DNA from: Candidatus Methanomethylophilaceae archaeon
GTDB taxonomy: Archaea > Thermoplasmatota > Thermoplasmata > Methanomassiliicoccales > Methanomethylophilaceae
Assembly: GCA_017395275.1 (NCBI GenBank)
Contig: JAFPVN010000114.1
Span: 1-13,441 of the forward strand
Length of the DNA: 13,441 nucleotides
Direction: 5' to 3'
Below are positions 1-6,814 of the stretch, piece after piece; the first letter of the stretch is position 1; every line of letters starts with the position of its first letter. The notes under the pieces were generated by a model. It was not told the origin of the DNA and made no database searches. It saw only the letters and a list, made by a program, of their open reading frames with translations. Made by a program: the position numbers and the translations under genes.

Positions 1-98
1 AGGTCACCGACGGACAGGCACAGGCCGACGAGATGAAAGAGGTCGTCAAGTCGCAGCTCCGTGCGATGAAGAAGTCCAAGAAGAAAAAGAAGGCATGA
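1..98 (+). CDS. 3' end of an unidentified gene, lysine-rich C-terminus
   Basis: An open frame enters from the left edge (first full codon at position 3) and stops at TGA 96-98, leaving 31 visible residues. The fragment begins VTDGQAQADEMKEVV and ends in a basic tail with eight lysines in its last eleven residues. The codons are GC-rich and match the neighbouring genes. A hairpin terminator follows 18 bp after the stop, which supports a real gene end. Too little is left to assign a family. A basic tail would suit a nucleic-acid-binding protein, but that is only a guess. Confidence 0.6.
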   Translation, partial: VTDGQAQADEMKEVVKSQLRAMKKSKKKKKA

Positions 99-116
99 GC
101 CTTCCCCAAACACAAA

Positions 117-148
117 CCGGGCTCCGGCCCGGATCTTCTTTTTAATTT
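117..148 (+). terminator. GC hairpin plus T-rich tract
   Basis: CCGGGC (117-122) pairs perfectly with GCCCGG (127-132) around a TCCG loop. A T-rich run (133-148) follows. It lies 18 bp after the stop of the left-edge gene. Archaeal termination relies mainly on the T-rich tract, and both elements are present. The tract overlaps the possible TATA box of the next gene. Confidence 0.65.
139..148 (+). promoter_or_regulatory. possible TATA box for lhr
   Basis: TTTTTAATTT lies about 17-26 bp before the ATG at 165. That is slightly closer than the ideal -30 to -23 for a leaderless start, so the assignment is tentative. No Shine-Dalgarno sequence precedes the ATG, which favours a leaderless transcript or one with almost no leader. 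Confidence 0.35.
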
Positions 149-164
149 CTGATCCCAAGATACC

Positions 165-2912
165 ATGCCGTTCGACTACCTCTGCAAGGACCTGCAAGGA
201 ATTCTTGCGGACCGCGGCATGACCGAACCGACGGAACCCCAGCGCGAAGCCAGCCCGATCATCCAGACCGGGGCGAACGTTCTTCTTGTGGCACCGACGG
301 GCATAGGGAAGACCGAAGCTGCCATGCTCCCGATCTTCGACGCCCTGTACAGGGTTGGTAAGAAGCCGGGGATCAGATGCCTGTACATCACCCCTCTGAG
401 AGCCCTGAACAGGGACATGATGAAGAGGATGACCGACCTCGGCAAGGAGCTGGGCGTGACGGTTGACGTCAGGCACGGGGACACGTCCGCAGGCGATAGA
501 GCCAGACAATCGAAGAATCCCCCTGAGATAATGATCACCACGCCGGAGACCCTGCAGGTGATGTTCACCGGGAAGAACCTCGCGATCCACCTGAAGAACG
601 TGAGATGCGTCGTCATAGACGAGATACACGAGCTGGCGAACACCGAGAGAGGGGCCCAGCTGAGCGTCGCTCTGGAGAGGCTCGCCGCGATGTCCGGAGA
701 GTTCCAGAGGATAGGGTTATCGGCGACAGTCGGTAACGAGGACGAGGTGGCTAAGTTCCTTGTAGGTAATGGACGTGACGTCAGGATCTGCAAGTTCGAC
801 ACCTTCAGGGACATGGACATCAACGTCGAACGCCCAGACATCTGCGAGGACGCCTCCCTGCTGGACAGGCTCCAAGGAGAGCCGGAGATCGTCTCCGTCA
901 TGGTCAGGGCGAGGGAACTCATCGAGCAGGGGAGGTCCACGCTGTTCTTCGTGAACACCAGGGAGACGGCCGAATGGATCTCGTCCAGATACAGGTACTG
1001 GGACGAGAAGCTCCCGATAGAAGTGCATCACGGCTCCCTCTCCAAGGAGATACGCACGGAGATGGAGGACAGGTTCAAGAACGGCGACCTGAAGGCATTG
1101 ATATGCACCTCGTCGCTTGAACTGGGAATAGACGTGGGTACCACGGACCTCGTCATACAATACAACTCGCCCAGACAGGTGGCGAGGATGATCCAGAGGG
1201 CCGGACGCGCCGGACACCGCGTGGGCGAAAGGATCAACGCCAGGATACTGGCCACCGCTCCGGACGAGATCCTGGAATCCGCCGTGGTCGCGAGACGCGC
1301 GGAATCGAGAGCCGTGGAGTCGAGGGGCGGGAGACCGTGTCCGATGACCGTGGTGGCGAACCAGCTCATAGCCATGACCATGGGCGGGAAGGTCACCAGG
1401 GACCAGGCCTACGGGATGTTCGTGAAGGCGTATCCGTTCAGAGATCTGAAGAAGGAGGATATGGAAGGCGTCCTTGAACAGCTGAAGTCCATCAGGATGA
1501 TATTCGAGGACGACAACGGATTCAAGCGCTCCAAGAAGGGGATGGTGTACTTCTACGACAACATCTCCATGATCCCCGACGAGAGGAGCTACTACATAAG
1601 GGACCTCGCTACGAGGGCGATCATAGGTACCCTCGACGAGAGCTTCGTGGCCACCTTCGAGGACGATTTCAACACATTCATAGCGAAGGGACGCACGTGG
1701 AGGGTGGTGGAGCAGCGCGAGGACGAGATCCTAGTCGAGGAGGCGAGGAACATCGGCGCGGTGCCCTCGTGGACGGGTTCGGACATACCCGTTCCCTTCG
1801 AGGTCGCCATGGAGGTGGGTGCGGTGAGACGCACCAGGGACATGTCCGGATACAAATGCAACTCCAACGCCGAGGACACCGTCCTATCCTACCTGGCGGA
1901 CAACGACCGCAGGTGGAAGATGCCCACCGATAAACTGGTCACACTCGAATACGGCGAGGGTCTGGCTATTCTGAACACATGCTTCGGGACGTGCGTCAAC
2001 GAGACCATCAGCAAGATCTACTCCGCATTGCTGGTGGCACGCATAGGGGAGAGCGTCGGAGTGTCCACGGACCCCTACAGGATAATCATAGAACTGCCGA
2101 GATTCGTCAGCAAGGACGTCCTCATGGACACCTTCCGCCTGATAAGGCCGGGGACAATCGAGGCCCTGGCAAGGAAGACGATAATCAATTCAACATTCCT
2201 CAGATGGAGGTTCGCCTACGTGGCGAAGAAGTTCGGCATCATCGAGAAGAACGCCGACCACCGCTTCATCAACTTCACAAAACTATTCGAGCTGCACAAG
2301 GACACACCCGCTTATCACGAGGCGGTGAACAAGGTGCTCTGGGAGGATCTGGACATCGCCGATACTGAAAAAGTGATATCCATGATCGACTCCGGGGAGA
2401 TAGAGGTGGTCGCGCAGAGCATCTCCCGCATAGGCATGGAAGGCATCACGAGATCCAAGGAGCTGATGCAGCCGCTGCGTGCCGACCACACCATCCTCAT
2501 GGCCATGAAGAAGAGGCTGTGCGATGAGGTGCTGTACGCGACATGCCTGAACTGCGGCAACCAGTGGAGGGTCAGGGTGGCTGACGCCCCGAGGGAGTTC
2601 GTCTGCCCCAAGTGCAACGGCCTGATGGTCGCGCTTGTGAAAGAATATGACCGCGAGACCTCCAAGATATGCAGGAAGGACAGGGACCAGCTCACCGAGG
2701 AGGAGACGAAGGTCTACGCCAAGCTGAAGAGGACGGCGAACCTCGTGAGCACCAACGGCGGAAGGGCGGCGATGGTCCTGGCGGGAAGGGGGGTCGGTCC
2801 GGAGACGGCGGCACGCATACTGCGCAACTCGTACCGCGACGAGGACGATTTCCTCCGCGAGATAATGAACGCGGAAGTGACGTTCGCGAAGAACAAACGC
2901 TTCTGGGACTGA
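165..2912 (+). CDS. lhr: Lhr-type ATP-dependent SF2 helicase with C-terminal zinc ribbon
   Basis: This is a DEAD/DEAH superfamily-2 helicase of the Lhr family, 915 aa, which unwinds or remodels DNA or RNA in repair or RNA metabolism. Seen: Q-motif region ~20-29, Walker A APTGIGKTE 43-51, motif Ia TPLRAL 76-81, Walker B DEIH 152-155, SAT 186-188, motif IV FFVNTRETAE 261-270, motif V SSLELGID 316-323 and motif VI QRAGRAGHR 344-352. The long C-terminal half fits the Lhr winged-helix and DEAD-associated region. Near the end sits a zinc ribbon with Cys794, Cys797, Cys814 and Cys817 (CX2C-X16-CX2C), then a helix-hairpin-helix-like GVGPETAARIL at ~876-887. Archaeal Lhr proteins fall into aLhr1 and aLhr2 groups, and I cannot say which this is. 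The ATG at 165 is the only good start. The gene converges on ftsJ with a 15-bp gap. Confidence 0.9.
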   Translation: MPFDYLCKDLQGILADRGMTEPTEPQREASPIIQTGANVLLVAPTGIGKTEAAMLPIFDALYRVGKKPGIRCLYITPLRALNRDMMKRMTDLGKELGVTVDVRHGDTSAGDRARQSKNPPEIMITTPETLQVMFTGKNLAIHLKNVRCVVIDEIHELANTERGAQLSVALERLAAMSGEFQRIGLSATVGNEDEVAKFLVGNGRDVRICKFDTFRDMDINVERPDICEDASLLDRLQGEPEIVSVMVRARELIEQGRSTLFFVNTRETAEWISSRYRYWDEKLPIEVHHGSLSKEIRTEMEDRFKNGDLKALICTSSLELGIDVGTTDLVIQYNSPRQVARMIQRAGRAGHRVGERINARILATAPDEILESAVVARRAESRAVESRGGRPCPMTVVANQLIAMTMGGKVTRDQAYGMFVKAYPFRDLKKEDMEGVLEQLKSIRMIFEDDNGFKRSKKGMVYFYDNISMIPDERSYYIRDLATRAIIGTLDESFVATFEDDFNTFIAKGRTWRVVEQREDEILVEEARNIGAVPSWTGSDIPVPFEVAMEVGAVRRTRDMSGYKCNSNAEDTVLSYLADNDRRWKMPTDKLVTLEYGEGLAILNTCFGTCVNETISKIYSALLVARIGESVGVSTDPYRIIIELPRFVSKDVLMDTFRLIRPGTIEALARKTIINSTFLRWRFAYVAKKFGIIEKNADHRFINFTKLFELHKDTPAYHEAVNKVLWEDLDIADTEKVISMIDSGEIEVVAQSISRIGMEGITRSKELMQPLRADHTILMAMKKRLCDEVLYATCLNCGNQWRVRVADAPREFVCPKCNGLMVALVKEYDRETSKICRKDRDQLTEEETKVYAKLKRTANLVSTNGGRAAMVLAGRGVGPETAARILRNSYRDEDDFLREIMNAEVTFAKNKRFWD

Positions 2913-2927
2913 ATGTGCCAGACATTC

Positions 2928-3608
2928 TCAGACGAAGTTCCCCTTGACGGTGAACTCCCTCTTCTTGGCAGTCTTCTCGTCGGGGATCTCCAGCTCCACC
3001 CTGGTCTCGGCGAGGAATCCCTTCGCTATCACGTACACCTCGGACGAGGTGGGACGGGACGCGTCCGGGGAATGGACCTTCACGACCCTGAAACGCCTCT
3101 CCAGCTCCTTCAGGAGGTCGTTGAACATATCGCCGTAGAAGACCTTCATCACCAATTTACCATTCTTCTTCAGGATGCGGTCGCAGACGTTGACCGCGTA
3201 GGTGCAGAGATCGATGGAACGGGCGTGGTCCGTAGAGTAATGTCCGCAGATGTTCGGGGCCATGTCGGATATGATTACATCGGCCTCTCCCTGGAACATG
3301 TCCAGCAGCTTCTTCATCGTGGCATCATCGGTTATGTCCCCGACGATCGTGGGCACTCCCGGAAGCGGCTGGATGGGACGGAGGTCGACACCGATGACGA
3401 ATCCCTTGTCCCCGACCCTCTCCTTGGCGACCTGCAGCCATCCTCCCGGAGCAGCTCCGAGGTCCACGACCCTGTCGCCGTCGCGGAATATGTCGACGCG
3501 GTCGTCGATCTGCATGAGCTTGAAGGATGCCCTGGAACGGTAGTCCATCTTCTTCGCGAGCTTGTAATAGTACTCGTGATGCCTCTCCTCAAGCCAACGC
3601 TCGTGCAT
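2928..3608 (-). CDS. rlmE: 23S rRNA (uridine-2'-O-) methyltransferase, RlmE/FtsJ family
   Basis: This is an FtsJ/RrmJ-type SAM-dependent ribose 2'-O-methyltransferase, 226 aa. It probably acts on 23S rRNA in the large subunit. Seen: the N-terminal YRSRASFKL, SAM-binding motif DLGAAPGG (49-56), acidic motif GVDLRP, SDMAPN and VMKVFYG. The K-D-K-E catalytic tetrad is present as Lys30, Asp115, Lys155 and Glu190 (E. coli K38, D124, K164, E199). The frame is open back to an ATG at 3662 (244 aa). I chose the ATG at 3608 because family similarity begins at MHERWLEERHHEYY and because a TATA-like box lies 23-31 bp upstream, as expected for a leaderless mRNA. The longer start would run through the shared promoter region with purM. 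The ~30-residue C-terminal tail is too short for the TRAM domain found on some archaeal homologues. Confidence 0.92.
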   Translation of the reverse strand: MHERWLEERHHEYYYKLAKKMDYRSRASFKLMQIDDRVDIFRDGDRVVDLGAAPGGWLQVAKERVGDKGFVIGVDLRPIQPLPGVPTIVGDITDDATMKKLLDMFQGEADVIISDMAPNICGHYSTDHARSIDLCTYAVNVCDRILKKNGKLVMKVFYGDMFNDLLKELERRFRVVKVHSPDASRPTSSEVYVIAKGFLAETRVELEIPDEKTAKKREFTVKGNFV

Positions 3609-3630
3609 GTCCTTTCCTATACTCAACTCA

Positions 3631-3639
3631 GATATAACG
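3631..3639 (-). promoter_or_regulatory. TATA box of rlmE/ftsJ
   Basis: On the minus strand this reads CGTTATATC, centred about 27 bp before the ATG at 3608. That spacing puts transcription start on or next to the start codon and supports the shorter gene start. Confidence 0.5.
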
Positions 3640-3650
3640 TTTACACACGC

Positions 3651-3660
3651 GGGCGCGCCC
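3651..3660. repeat. GGGCGCGCCC palindrome between divergent promoters
   Basis: A 10-bp perfect palindrome sits between the TATA boxes of ftsJ (-) and purM (+), followed on the minus strand by CGCGTGTGT. Related CG-alternating palindromes lie just upstream of the TATA boxes at the cyclase gene and between gyrB and thiC. A regulator site or structural element is inferred, not shown. Confidence 0.45.
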
Positions 3661-3667
3661 ACTACCT

Positions 3668-3676
3668 TTAAAGTAT
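3668..3676 (+). promoter_or_regulatory. TATA box of purM
   Basis: TTTAAAGTA lies 29-37 bp before the ATG at 3705, which predicts transcription start around 3697-3700 and a leader of only a few bases. No Shine-Dalgarno sequence is visible before the ATG. Confidence 0.5.
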
Positions 3677-3704
3677 TTGGGACGATACTTACCGCAGGGC
3701 TAAC

Positions 3705-4727
3705 ATGACTGAGGGTTGGACATACGCCAAGGCAGGAGTTAACATCGATCAGAAATCGAGCGCGATCGCGTCCCTTGTGAAGGAACTCAAGTACAAGAGG
3801 ACCGGGAAGGGACAGCAGGTGAGGATGAAGAACCTCTTCGCCAGCCTGATCGACTTCGGCGACGACTACCTCACCCTCGCCACCGACGGAGTGGGCACCA
3901 AACTGCTCATCGCCGAGGAGCTCGGAATCTGGGACACCGTCGGTATCGACTGCATAGCGATGAACGTCAACGACACCATCTGCGTCGGAGCGGAACCCAT
4001 CTCGTTCGTCGATTACATCGCGATAGACAAGCCCAACGAGAAGATCACCGAGGAGGTCGGACTCGGACTCCAGAAGGGAGCAGAGCTGTCCAACATGGAG
4101 ATCGTCGGAGGGGAGATCGCAGTGCTCCCCGAGATGGTCAACGGACTGGACCTTTCGGGAACGTGTCTGGGATTCGTCCCCAAGGACAAGGTCGTCACCG
4201 GACAGGCCTGCAAGGAAGGCGATGTGATCGTTACCCTCAAGTCATCGGGTATCCACTCCAACGGACTCACCCTCGCAAGGAAGGTCTTCGAATCCGCAGG
4301 CTACAAGATGTCCGACTCCTGCCCCGGACTGACCAAGAAGACCGTGGGAGAGGAACTGCTCACGCCCACCAGAATCTACGTCAAGGACGTCCTCGACATC
4401 CTTTCCAAGTACGAGGTCCGCGGACTGGTGGACATCACCGGCGGGGGACTCAGGAACATCCTCAGGATGAAGGAGGGCCTCCAGTACGTCATCGACGATC
4501 CCCTGAAGCCCGCACCCGTCTTCTCCAAGATACAGGAGCTCGGGAACATCACAGACCAGGAGATCTACCAGACCCTCAACATGAGCATGGGATTCGACAT
4601 CATCGCCCCCGCCGATGCTGCGGAGGAGATCGCCAGGTCCTATGACGGTGCAGCCGTCGTCGGCCGCGTCGAGAAGGGTAAGGGTGTGCTCTACAAACCG
4701 GGCAACATCCTGTACGAGAACTACTGA
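3705..4727 (+). CDS. purM: phosphoribosylformylglycinamidine cyclo-ligase (AIR synthetase)
   Basis: PurM closes the imidazole ring in cytoplasmic de novo purine synthesis, converting FGAM and ATP to aminoimidazole ribonucleotide. The 340-aa length is normal for the family (~345). Seen: N-terminal YAKAGVNID (7-15, the family's Y-x-x-AGVDI segment), ATDGVGTKLL (59-68), the signature AMNVNDTICVGAEP (85-98), GGEIA (135-139), GIHSNGLTLAR (182-192), DITGGGLRN (233-241) and the C-terminal MSMGFDIIAP. The ATG at 3705 follows a TATA box and matches the family N-terminus. The gene stands alone, divergent from ftsJ, with no other pur gene in view. It ends in TGA and is followed by tandem hairpins. Nothing in it looks damaged. 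Confidence 0.96.
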   Translation: MTEGWTYAKAGVNIDQKSSAIASLVKELKYKRTGKGQQVRMKNLFASLIDFGDDYLTLATDGVGTKLLIAEELGIWDTVGIDCIAMNVNDTICVGAEPISFVDYIAIDKPNEKITEEVGLGLQKGAELSNMEIVGGEIAVLPEMVNGLDLSGTCLGFVPKDKVVTGQACKEGDVIVTLKSSGIHSNGLTLARKVFESAGYKMSDSCPGLTKKTVGEELLTPTRIYVKDVLDILSKYEVRGLVDITGGGLRNILRMKEGLQYVIDDPLKPAPVFSKIQELGNITDQEIYQTLNMSMGFDIIAPADAAEEIARSYDGAAVVGRVEKGKGVLYKPGNILYENY

Positions 4728-4729
4728 TA

Positions 4730-4831
4730 TCAAGAAGTGCCAGACCTCCGGTCCGGAGGTAACCGGGGCACGCCATGGCCGTGCCCCGTAAAGGGTTTCT
4801 GATAACATGCTGGATTTGGGTATCCTCCCAT
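4730..4831 (-). other. possible 33-codon ORF behind a perfect Shine-Dalgarno
   Basis: On the minus strand AAGGAGGT (4844-4837) lies 5 bp before an ATG at 4831, and the frame runs 33 codons to TGA at 4730, two bases from the purM stop. A TTTATA box (4891-4900, minus reading) lies further upstream. Against coding: only about half the third codon positions are G or C, the second half is dictated by the two hairpins, and no domain is recognised. The same bases read on the plus strand give ATCACCTCCT, the usual 16S rRNA 3'-end (anti-SD) sequence. Confidence 0.2.
4744..4787 (+). terminator. tandem hairpins after purM
   Basis: Two strong hairpins begin 17 bp after the purM stop. ACCTCCG (4744-4750) pairs with CGGAGGT (4754-4760) around a GTC loop. 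GGGGCACG (4765-4772) pairs with CGTGCCCC (4780-4787) around a 7-base loop. No T-run follows directly (GTAAAGGGTTTCTG), so these may protect the mRNA 3' end or mark processing as readily as terminate. Confidence 0.5.
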
Positions 4832-4890
4832 CTATCACCTCCTTCTGTTTCCTGCGATCCTTCTCGCTGTTACCTACTTGGCTTTCCAGG

Positions 4891-4900
4891 AGTATAAAGG
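4891..4900. promoter_or_regulatory. TATA-like box, orientation unclear
   Basis: AGTATAAAGG on plus, CCTTTATACT on minus. On plus it could be a second promoter upstream of the cyclase gene, starting near 4920. On minus it could start a transcript near 4870 that reaches the short Shine-Dalgarno-led ORF at 4831. The sequence alone does not decide. Confidence 0.3.
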
Positions 4901-4906
4901 CGGGAT

Positions 4907-4918
4907 GCTAACGTTAGC
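4907..4918. repeat. GCTAACGTTAGC palindrome, possible operator
   Basis: A 12-bp perfect palindrome is followed by a further GTTAG copy at 4921-4925. It lies 32-43 bp upstream of the cyclase TATA box, a plausible place for a regulator site. No regulator gene is adjacent. Confidence 0.4.
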
Positions 4919-4938
4919 GAGTTAGTTCCACCACGCGC

Positions 4939-4948
4939 GCACGCGTGC
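4939..4948. repeat. GCACGCGTGC palindrome abutting the cyclase TATA box
   Basis: A 10-bp perfect palindrome within a longer alternating purine-pyrimidine run (CACGCGCGCACGCGTGCAT, 4932-4950) ends two bases before the TATA box. It occupies the position where the archaeal BRE normally lies. It closely resembles the palindromes in the gyrB-thiC region. Confidence 0.5.
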
Positions 4949-4949
4949 A

Positions 4950-4958
4950 TATATAAAA
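4950..4958 (+). promoter_or_regulatory. TATA box of the cyclase-like gene
   Basis: TATATAAAA is a near-ideal archaeal TATA box. It predicts transcription start near 4980 and a leader of about 17 bases. Confidence 0.7.
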
Positions 4959-4984
4959 GGATAGATGCATACGCTCCCAATTTC

Positions 4985-4992
4985 AGGAAGTG
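4985..4992 (+). promoter_or_regulatory. Shine-Dalgarno of the cyclase-like gene
   Basis: AGGAAGTG, one mismatch from AGGAGGTG, lies 4 bp before the ATG at 4997. It supports that start and a short-leadered transcript. Confidence 0.5.
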
Positions 4993-4996
4993 TATC

Positions 4997-6229
4997 ATGT
5001 TCAACAAACCAGACGCCAGACGCGAGCAGTGCATGCTGACCGGTAAGTTCAGGAAACAAGGATACGACTGGTGGTGGCATTCCTTCACCGCCTACAGCGA
5101 GAAGACCGGACAGGAGAGGCCGTTCTTCATCGAGTACTTCGTGTGCAATCCCGGACTGGCCGAGGACGAGCCCGTGTTCGGGCAGCTCCCCGCGAACAAG
5201 GAGGCAGGCAAGAAGCCCTCGTACCTGATGGTCAAGGCCGGAACATGGCTGGAGGACGGGGCGCACCTCCACAGGTTCTTCCCGTGGAAGGACGTGGACA
5301 TGAAGTGGGGCGTACCCTTCTCGGTATCCGCGGATGACTGTTTCTGCAACACCACCGAGATGCGCGGCAGCGTGTCCGTCAGCAAGGAGGACGCAGAGGC
5401 CCACCCCGAGTGGCTGTGCGTCGGACACGGCGACTTCCAGTGGGACATCAAGATAGACAAGAAGATCACCTTCAACGTCGGATACGGAGCCGGCGGACTC
5501 TTCAGGAAGCTCAAGGCCTTCGAGATGTTCTGGCATGCCGAGGGCATAAAGACCCAGTACGAGGGATGCATCACATACAACGGCGAGAAGTACATCATCT
5601 CCAAGGACACATGCAACGGATACGCCGACAAGAACTGGGGCAAGGACTTCACCACCCCGTGGGTATGGCTGTCGTCCAACGACCTCGTCAGCAAGAAGAC
5701 CGGCAAGAGGCTGGAGAACAGCGCCGTGGAGATCGGAGGAGGGAAGCCCAAATGCGGACCCATCGTCCTCAACGGGAAGCTGCTGGGATGCATGTACTAC
5801 GAGGGACAGGAGTTCGAGTTCAACTTCTCCAAGTTCTGGACCGGCAGCAGGACCAAGTACGAGTGCGGCGAGAATGATACTCAGATAGTATGGCACGTGG
5901 ACCAGAAGACCAGGAAGGGAAGGCTTGTGTCCAACTTCCGCTGCGAGAAGAAAGATATGCTCCAGGTCAAGTACGAGGCCCCGAACGGCACGATGAAGCA
6001 CAACCGCCTTTGGAACGGAGGCACCGGATACGGTACCGTCACCCTCTACGACAAGAAGGGCAACGTCATCGATGAGATCGAGGTCAAGCGCATGGGATGC
6101 GAGTACGGTGTGTACGACGGCAACCCCATGAAGATCTTCGACAAGACCGGGGAGAAGGTCCTCGCAGAGGTGGACGTCTCGGAGGTCCCCAAGAAGCTCG
6201 AGGAGATCTACGGTCCGGGAGACTATTGA
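4997..6229 (+). CDS. tocopherol cyclase-like protein (lipocalin-like fold family)
   Basis: A 410-aa protein that resembles the tocopherol cyclase family, whose plant and cyanobacterial members close the chromanol ring of vitamin E. Seen: an aromatic N-terminal block GKFRKQGYDWWWHSFTA (16-32), GYADKNWGKDF (208-218) and PWVWLSSN (221-228), the last two matching the family's Y-x-x-KNWG...W-x-W signature. There is no signal peptide or membrane span, so it is probably cytoplasmic. A methanogen is not expected to make tocopherol, so the substrate is unknown. Some other cyclisation or hydration of a prenylated compound is possible, since the CrtC/AttH hydratases share the fold. The gene stands alone behind a strong TATA box and a palindrome, and ends in TGA before a bidirectional hairpin. 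Its codon use and GC match its neighbours, so any transfer is not recent. Family confidence is good; function is unknown. Confidence 0.72.
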   Translation: MFNKPDARREQCMLTGKFRKQGYDWWWHSFTAYSEKTGQERPFFIEYFVCNPGLAEDEPVFGQLPANKEAGKKPSYLMVKAGTWLEDGAHLHRFFPWKDVDMKWGVPFSVSADDCFCNTTEMRGSVSVSKEDAEAHPEWLCVGHGDFQWDIKIDKKITFNVGYGAGGLFRKLKAFEMFWHAEGIKTQYEGCITYNGEKYIISKDTCNGYADKNWGKDFTTPWVWLSSNDLVSKKTGKRLENSAVEIGGGKPKCGPIVLNGKLLGCMYYEGQEFEFNFSKFWTGSRTKYECGENDTQIVWHVDQKTRKGRLVSNFRCEKKDMLQVKYEAPNGTMKHNRLWNGGTGYGTVTLYDKKGNVIDEIEVKRMGCEYGVYDGNPMKIFDKTGEKVLAEVDVSEVPKKLEEIYGPGDY

Positions 6230-6239
6230 AACCTTTCCA

Positions 6240-6257
6240 GGCGCCCGCAAGGGCGCC
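6240..6257. terminator. bidirectional hairpin between convergent genes
   Basis: GGCGCCC (6240-6246) pairs with GGGCGCC (6251-6257) around a GCAA loop of the GNRA type. It fills the 36-bp gap between the cyclase stop and the DUF531 stop and can serve both strands. The flanks are only moderately T-rich on plus (TTATACGCTTATTCG) and on minus. Confidence 0.65.
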
Positions 6258-6265
6258 TTATACGC

Positions 6266-6814
6266 TTATTCGTAAAGGAGTGCGTGCAGCGCACCGGTAA
6301 CCGATCCCACGGCGGTGCAGGTCTCCAAGGAATAGCCTCCGCCGGTGACGTCGACGTTGTACTTCGGGATCACTGCGGCATCCTTCGGGACTCCGTGCGG
6401 ACCCAATCCGAACACCAGAAGGACGCTCTGCCCCCTCTCCACCATCTCGGCGAGCTGCCTGACGGTGATGGACTTCTTGGGGTCGGGCTTTGACGTGGTG
6501 AGTATAGGTTCGCCGAGCTGCGGCGGGAATCCCTTCGTGGGGTACGGGAACGTGTGGAACCTGCCCTTCTCCGCCAGGTCCACGAAGTACCCTCCGTGGG
6601 ATCCGATGCTGGTGGTACCCGCGACCCAATTGGCCAGTTCCACGGGGGTCCTGAGGTCCTCCGGGAACGGGAAACCGATAAGTGCCAGATTCATGTCGAA
6701 GGACATCGCTAGACCGCCCGCGCGGGCTATGGCGCGCCTGTGGGGCTCCTGGAACTGCTTGGGGTTGTAGGAGTTGTACAGTCCGATTGTGATCCTTCCC
6801 TTACCCATGCTCAT
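6266..6814 (-). CDS. DUF531 family protein, SPOUT-like
   Basis: A 182-aa protein that I recognise as the archaeal DUF531 family (function unknown), related to the SPOUT alpha/beta-knot methyltransferases. Seen: N-terminal KGRITIGLYNSYNPKQF, then NLALIGFPFPEDL, and a C-terminal part with LVFGLGPHGVPKDA followed by VDVTGGGYSLETCTAVGS. That arrangement of a GPxG loop and a later ETCTA-type segment resembles the SAM-binding knot. An RNA methyltransferase is the natural guess, but no substrate is known. The frame is open further upstream (to ~6985). I chose the ATG at 6814 because AAGGAGGA lies just before it and because it overlaps the upstream gene's stop as ATGA (6811-6814), a sign of translational coupling. 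Stop is TAA. Confidence 0.75.
   Translation of the reverse strand: MSMGKGRITIGLYNSYNPKQFQEPHRRAIARAGGLAMSFDMNLALIGFPFPEDLRTPVELANWVAGTTSIGSHGGYFVDLAEKGRFHTFPYPTKGFPPQLGEPILTTSKPDPKKSITVRQLAEMVERGQSVLLVFGLGPHGVPKDAAVIPKYNVDVTGGGYSLETCTAVGSVTGALHALLYE

Noticed and set aside
3609..3662. Longer N-terminus for ftsJ (start at 3662)
   Set aside because: The extra 18 residues do not look like the family, and the segment contains the ftsJ TATA box and the shared palindrome. The ATG at 3608 fits a leaderless promoter.
4820..4850. Remnant of a 16S rRNA 3' end (ATCACCTCCT)
   Set aside because: Only about ten bases match, and the flanks show no helix 45 or spacer sequence, so it is not an rRNA fragment.
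4775..4897. 40-codon ORF on plus after purM (ATG 4775)
   Set aside because: Its only Shine-Dalgarno-like sequence (GGAGGT) is about 14 bp away and lies in a hairpin. The start is inside the second hairpin and the peptide has no recognisable features.
4922..6250. 442-codon open frame on minus, antisense to the cyclase-like gene
   Set aside because: The composition is a codon-bias shadow (L, V, D, G, H) with no motif, while the plus frame has the family signature, a TATA box and a Shine-Dalgarno.
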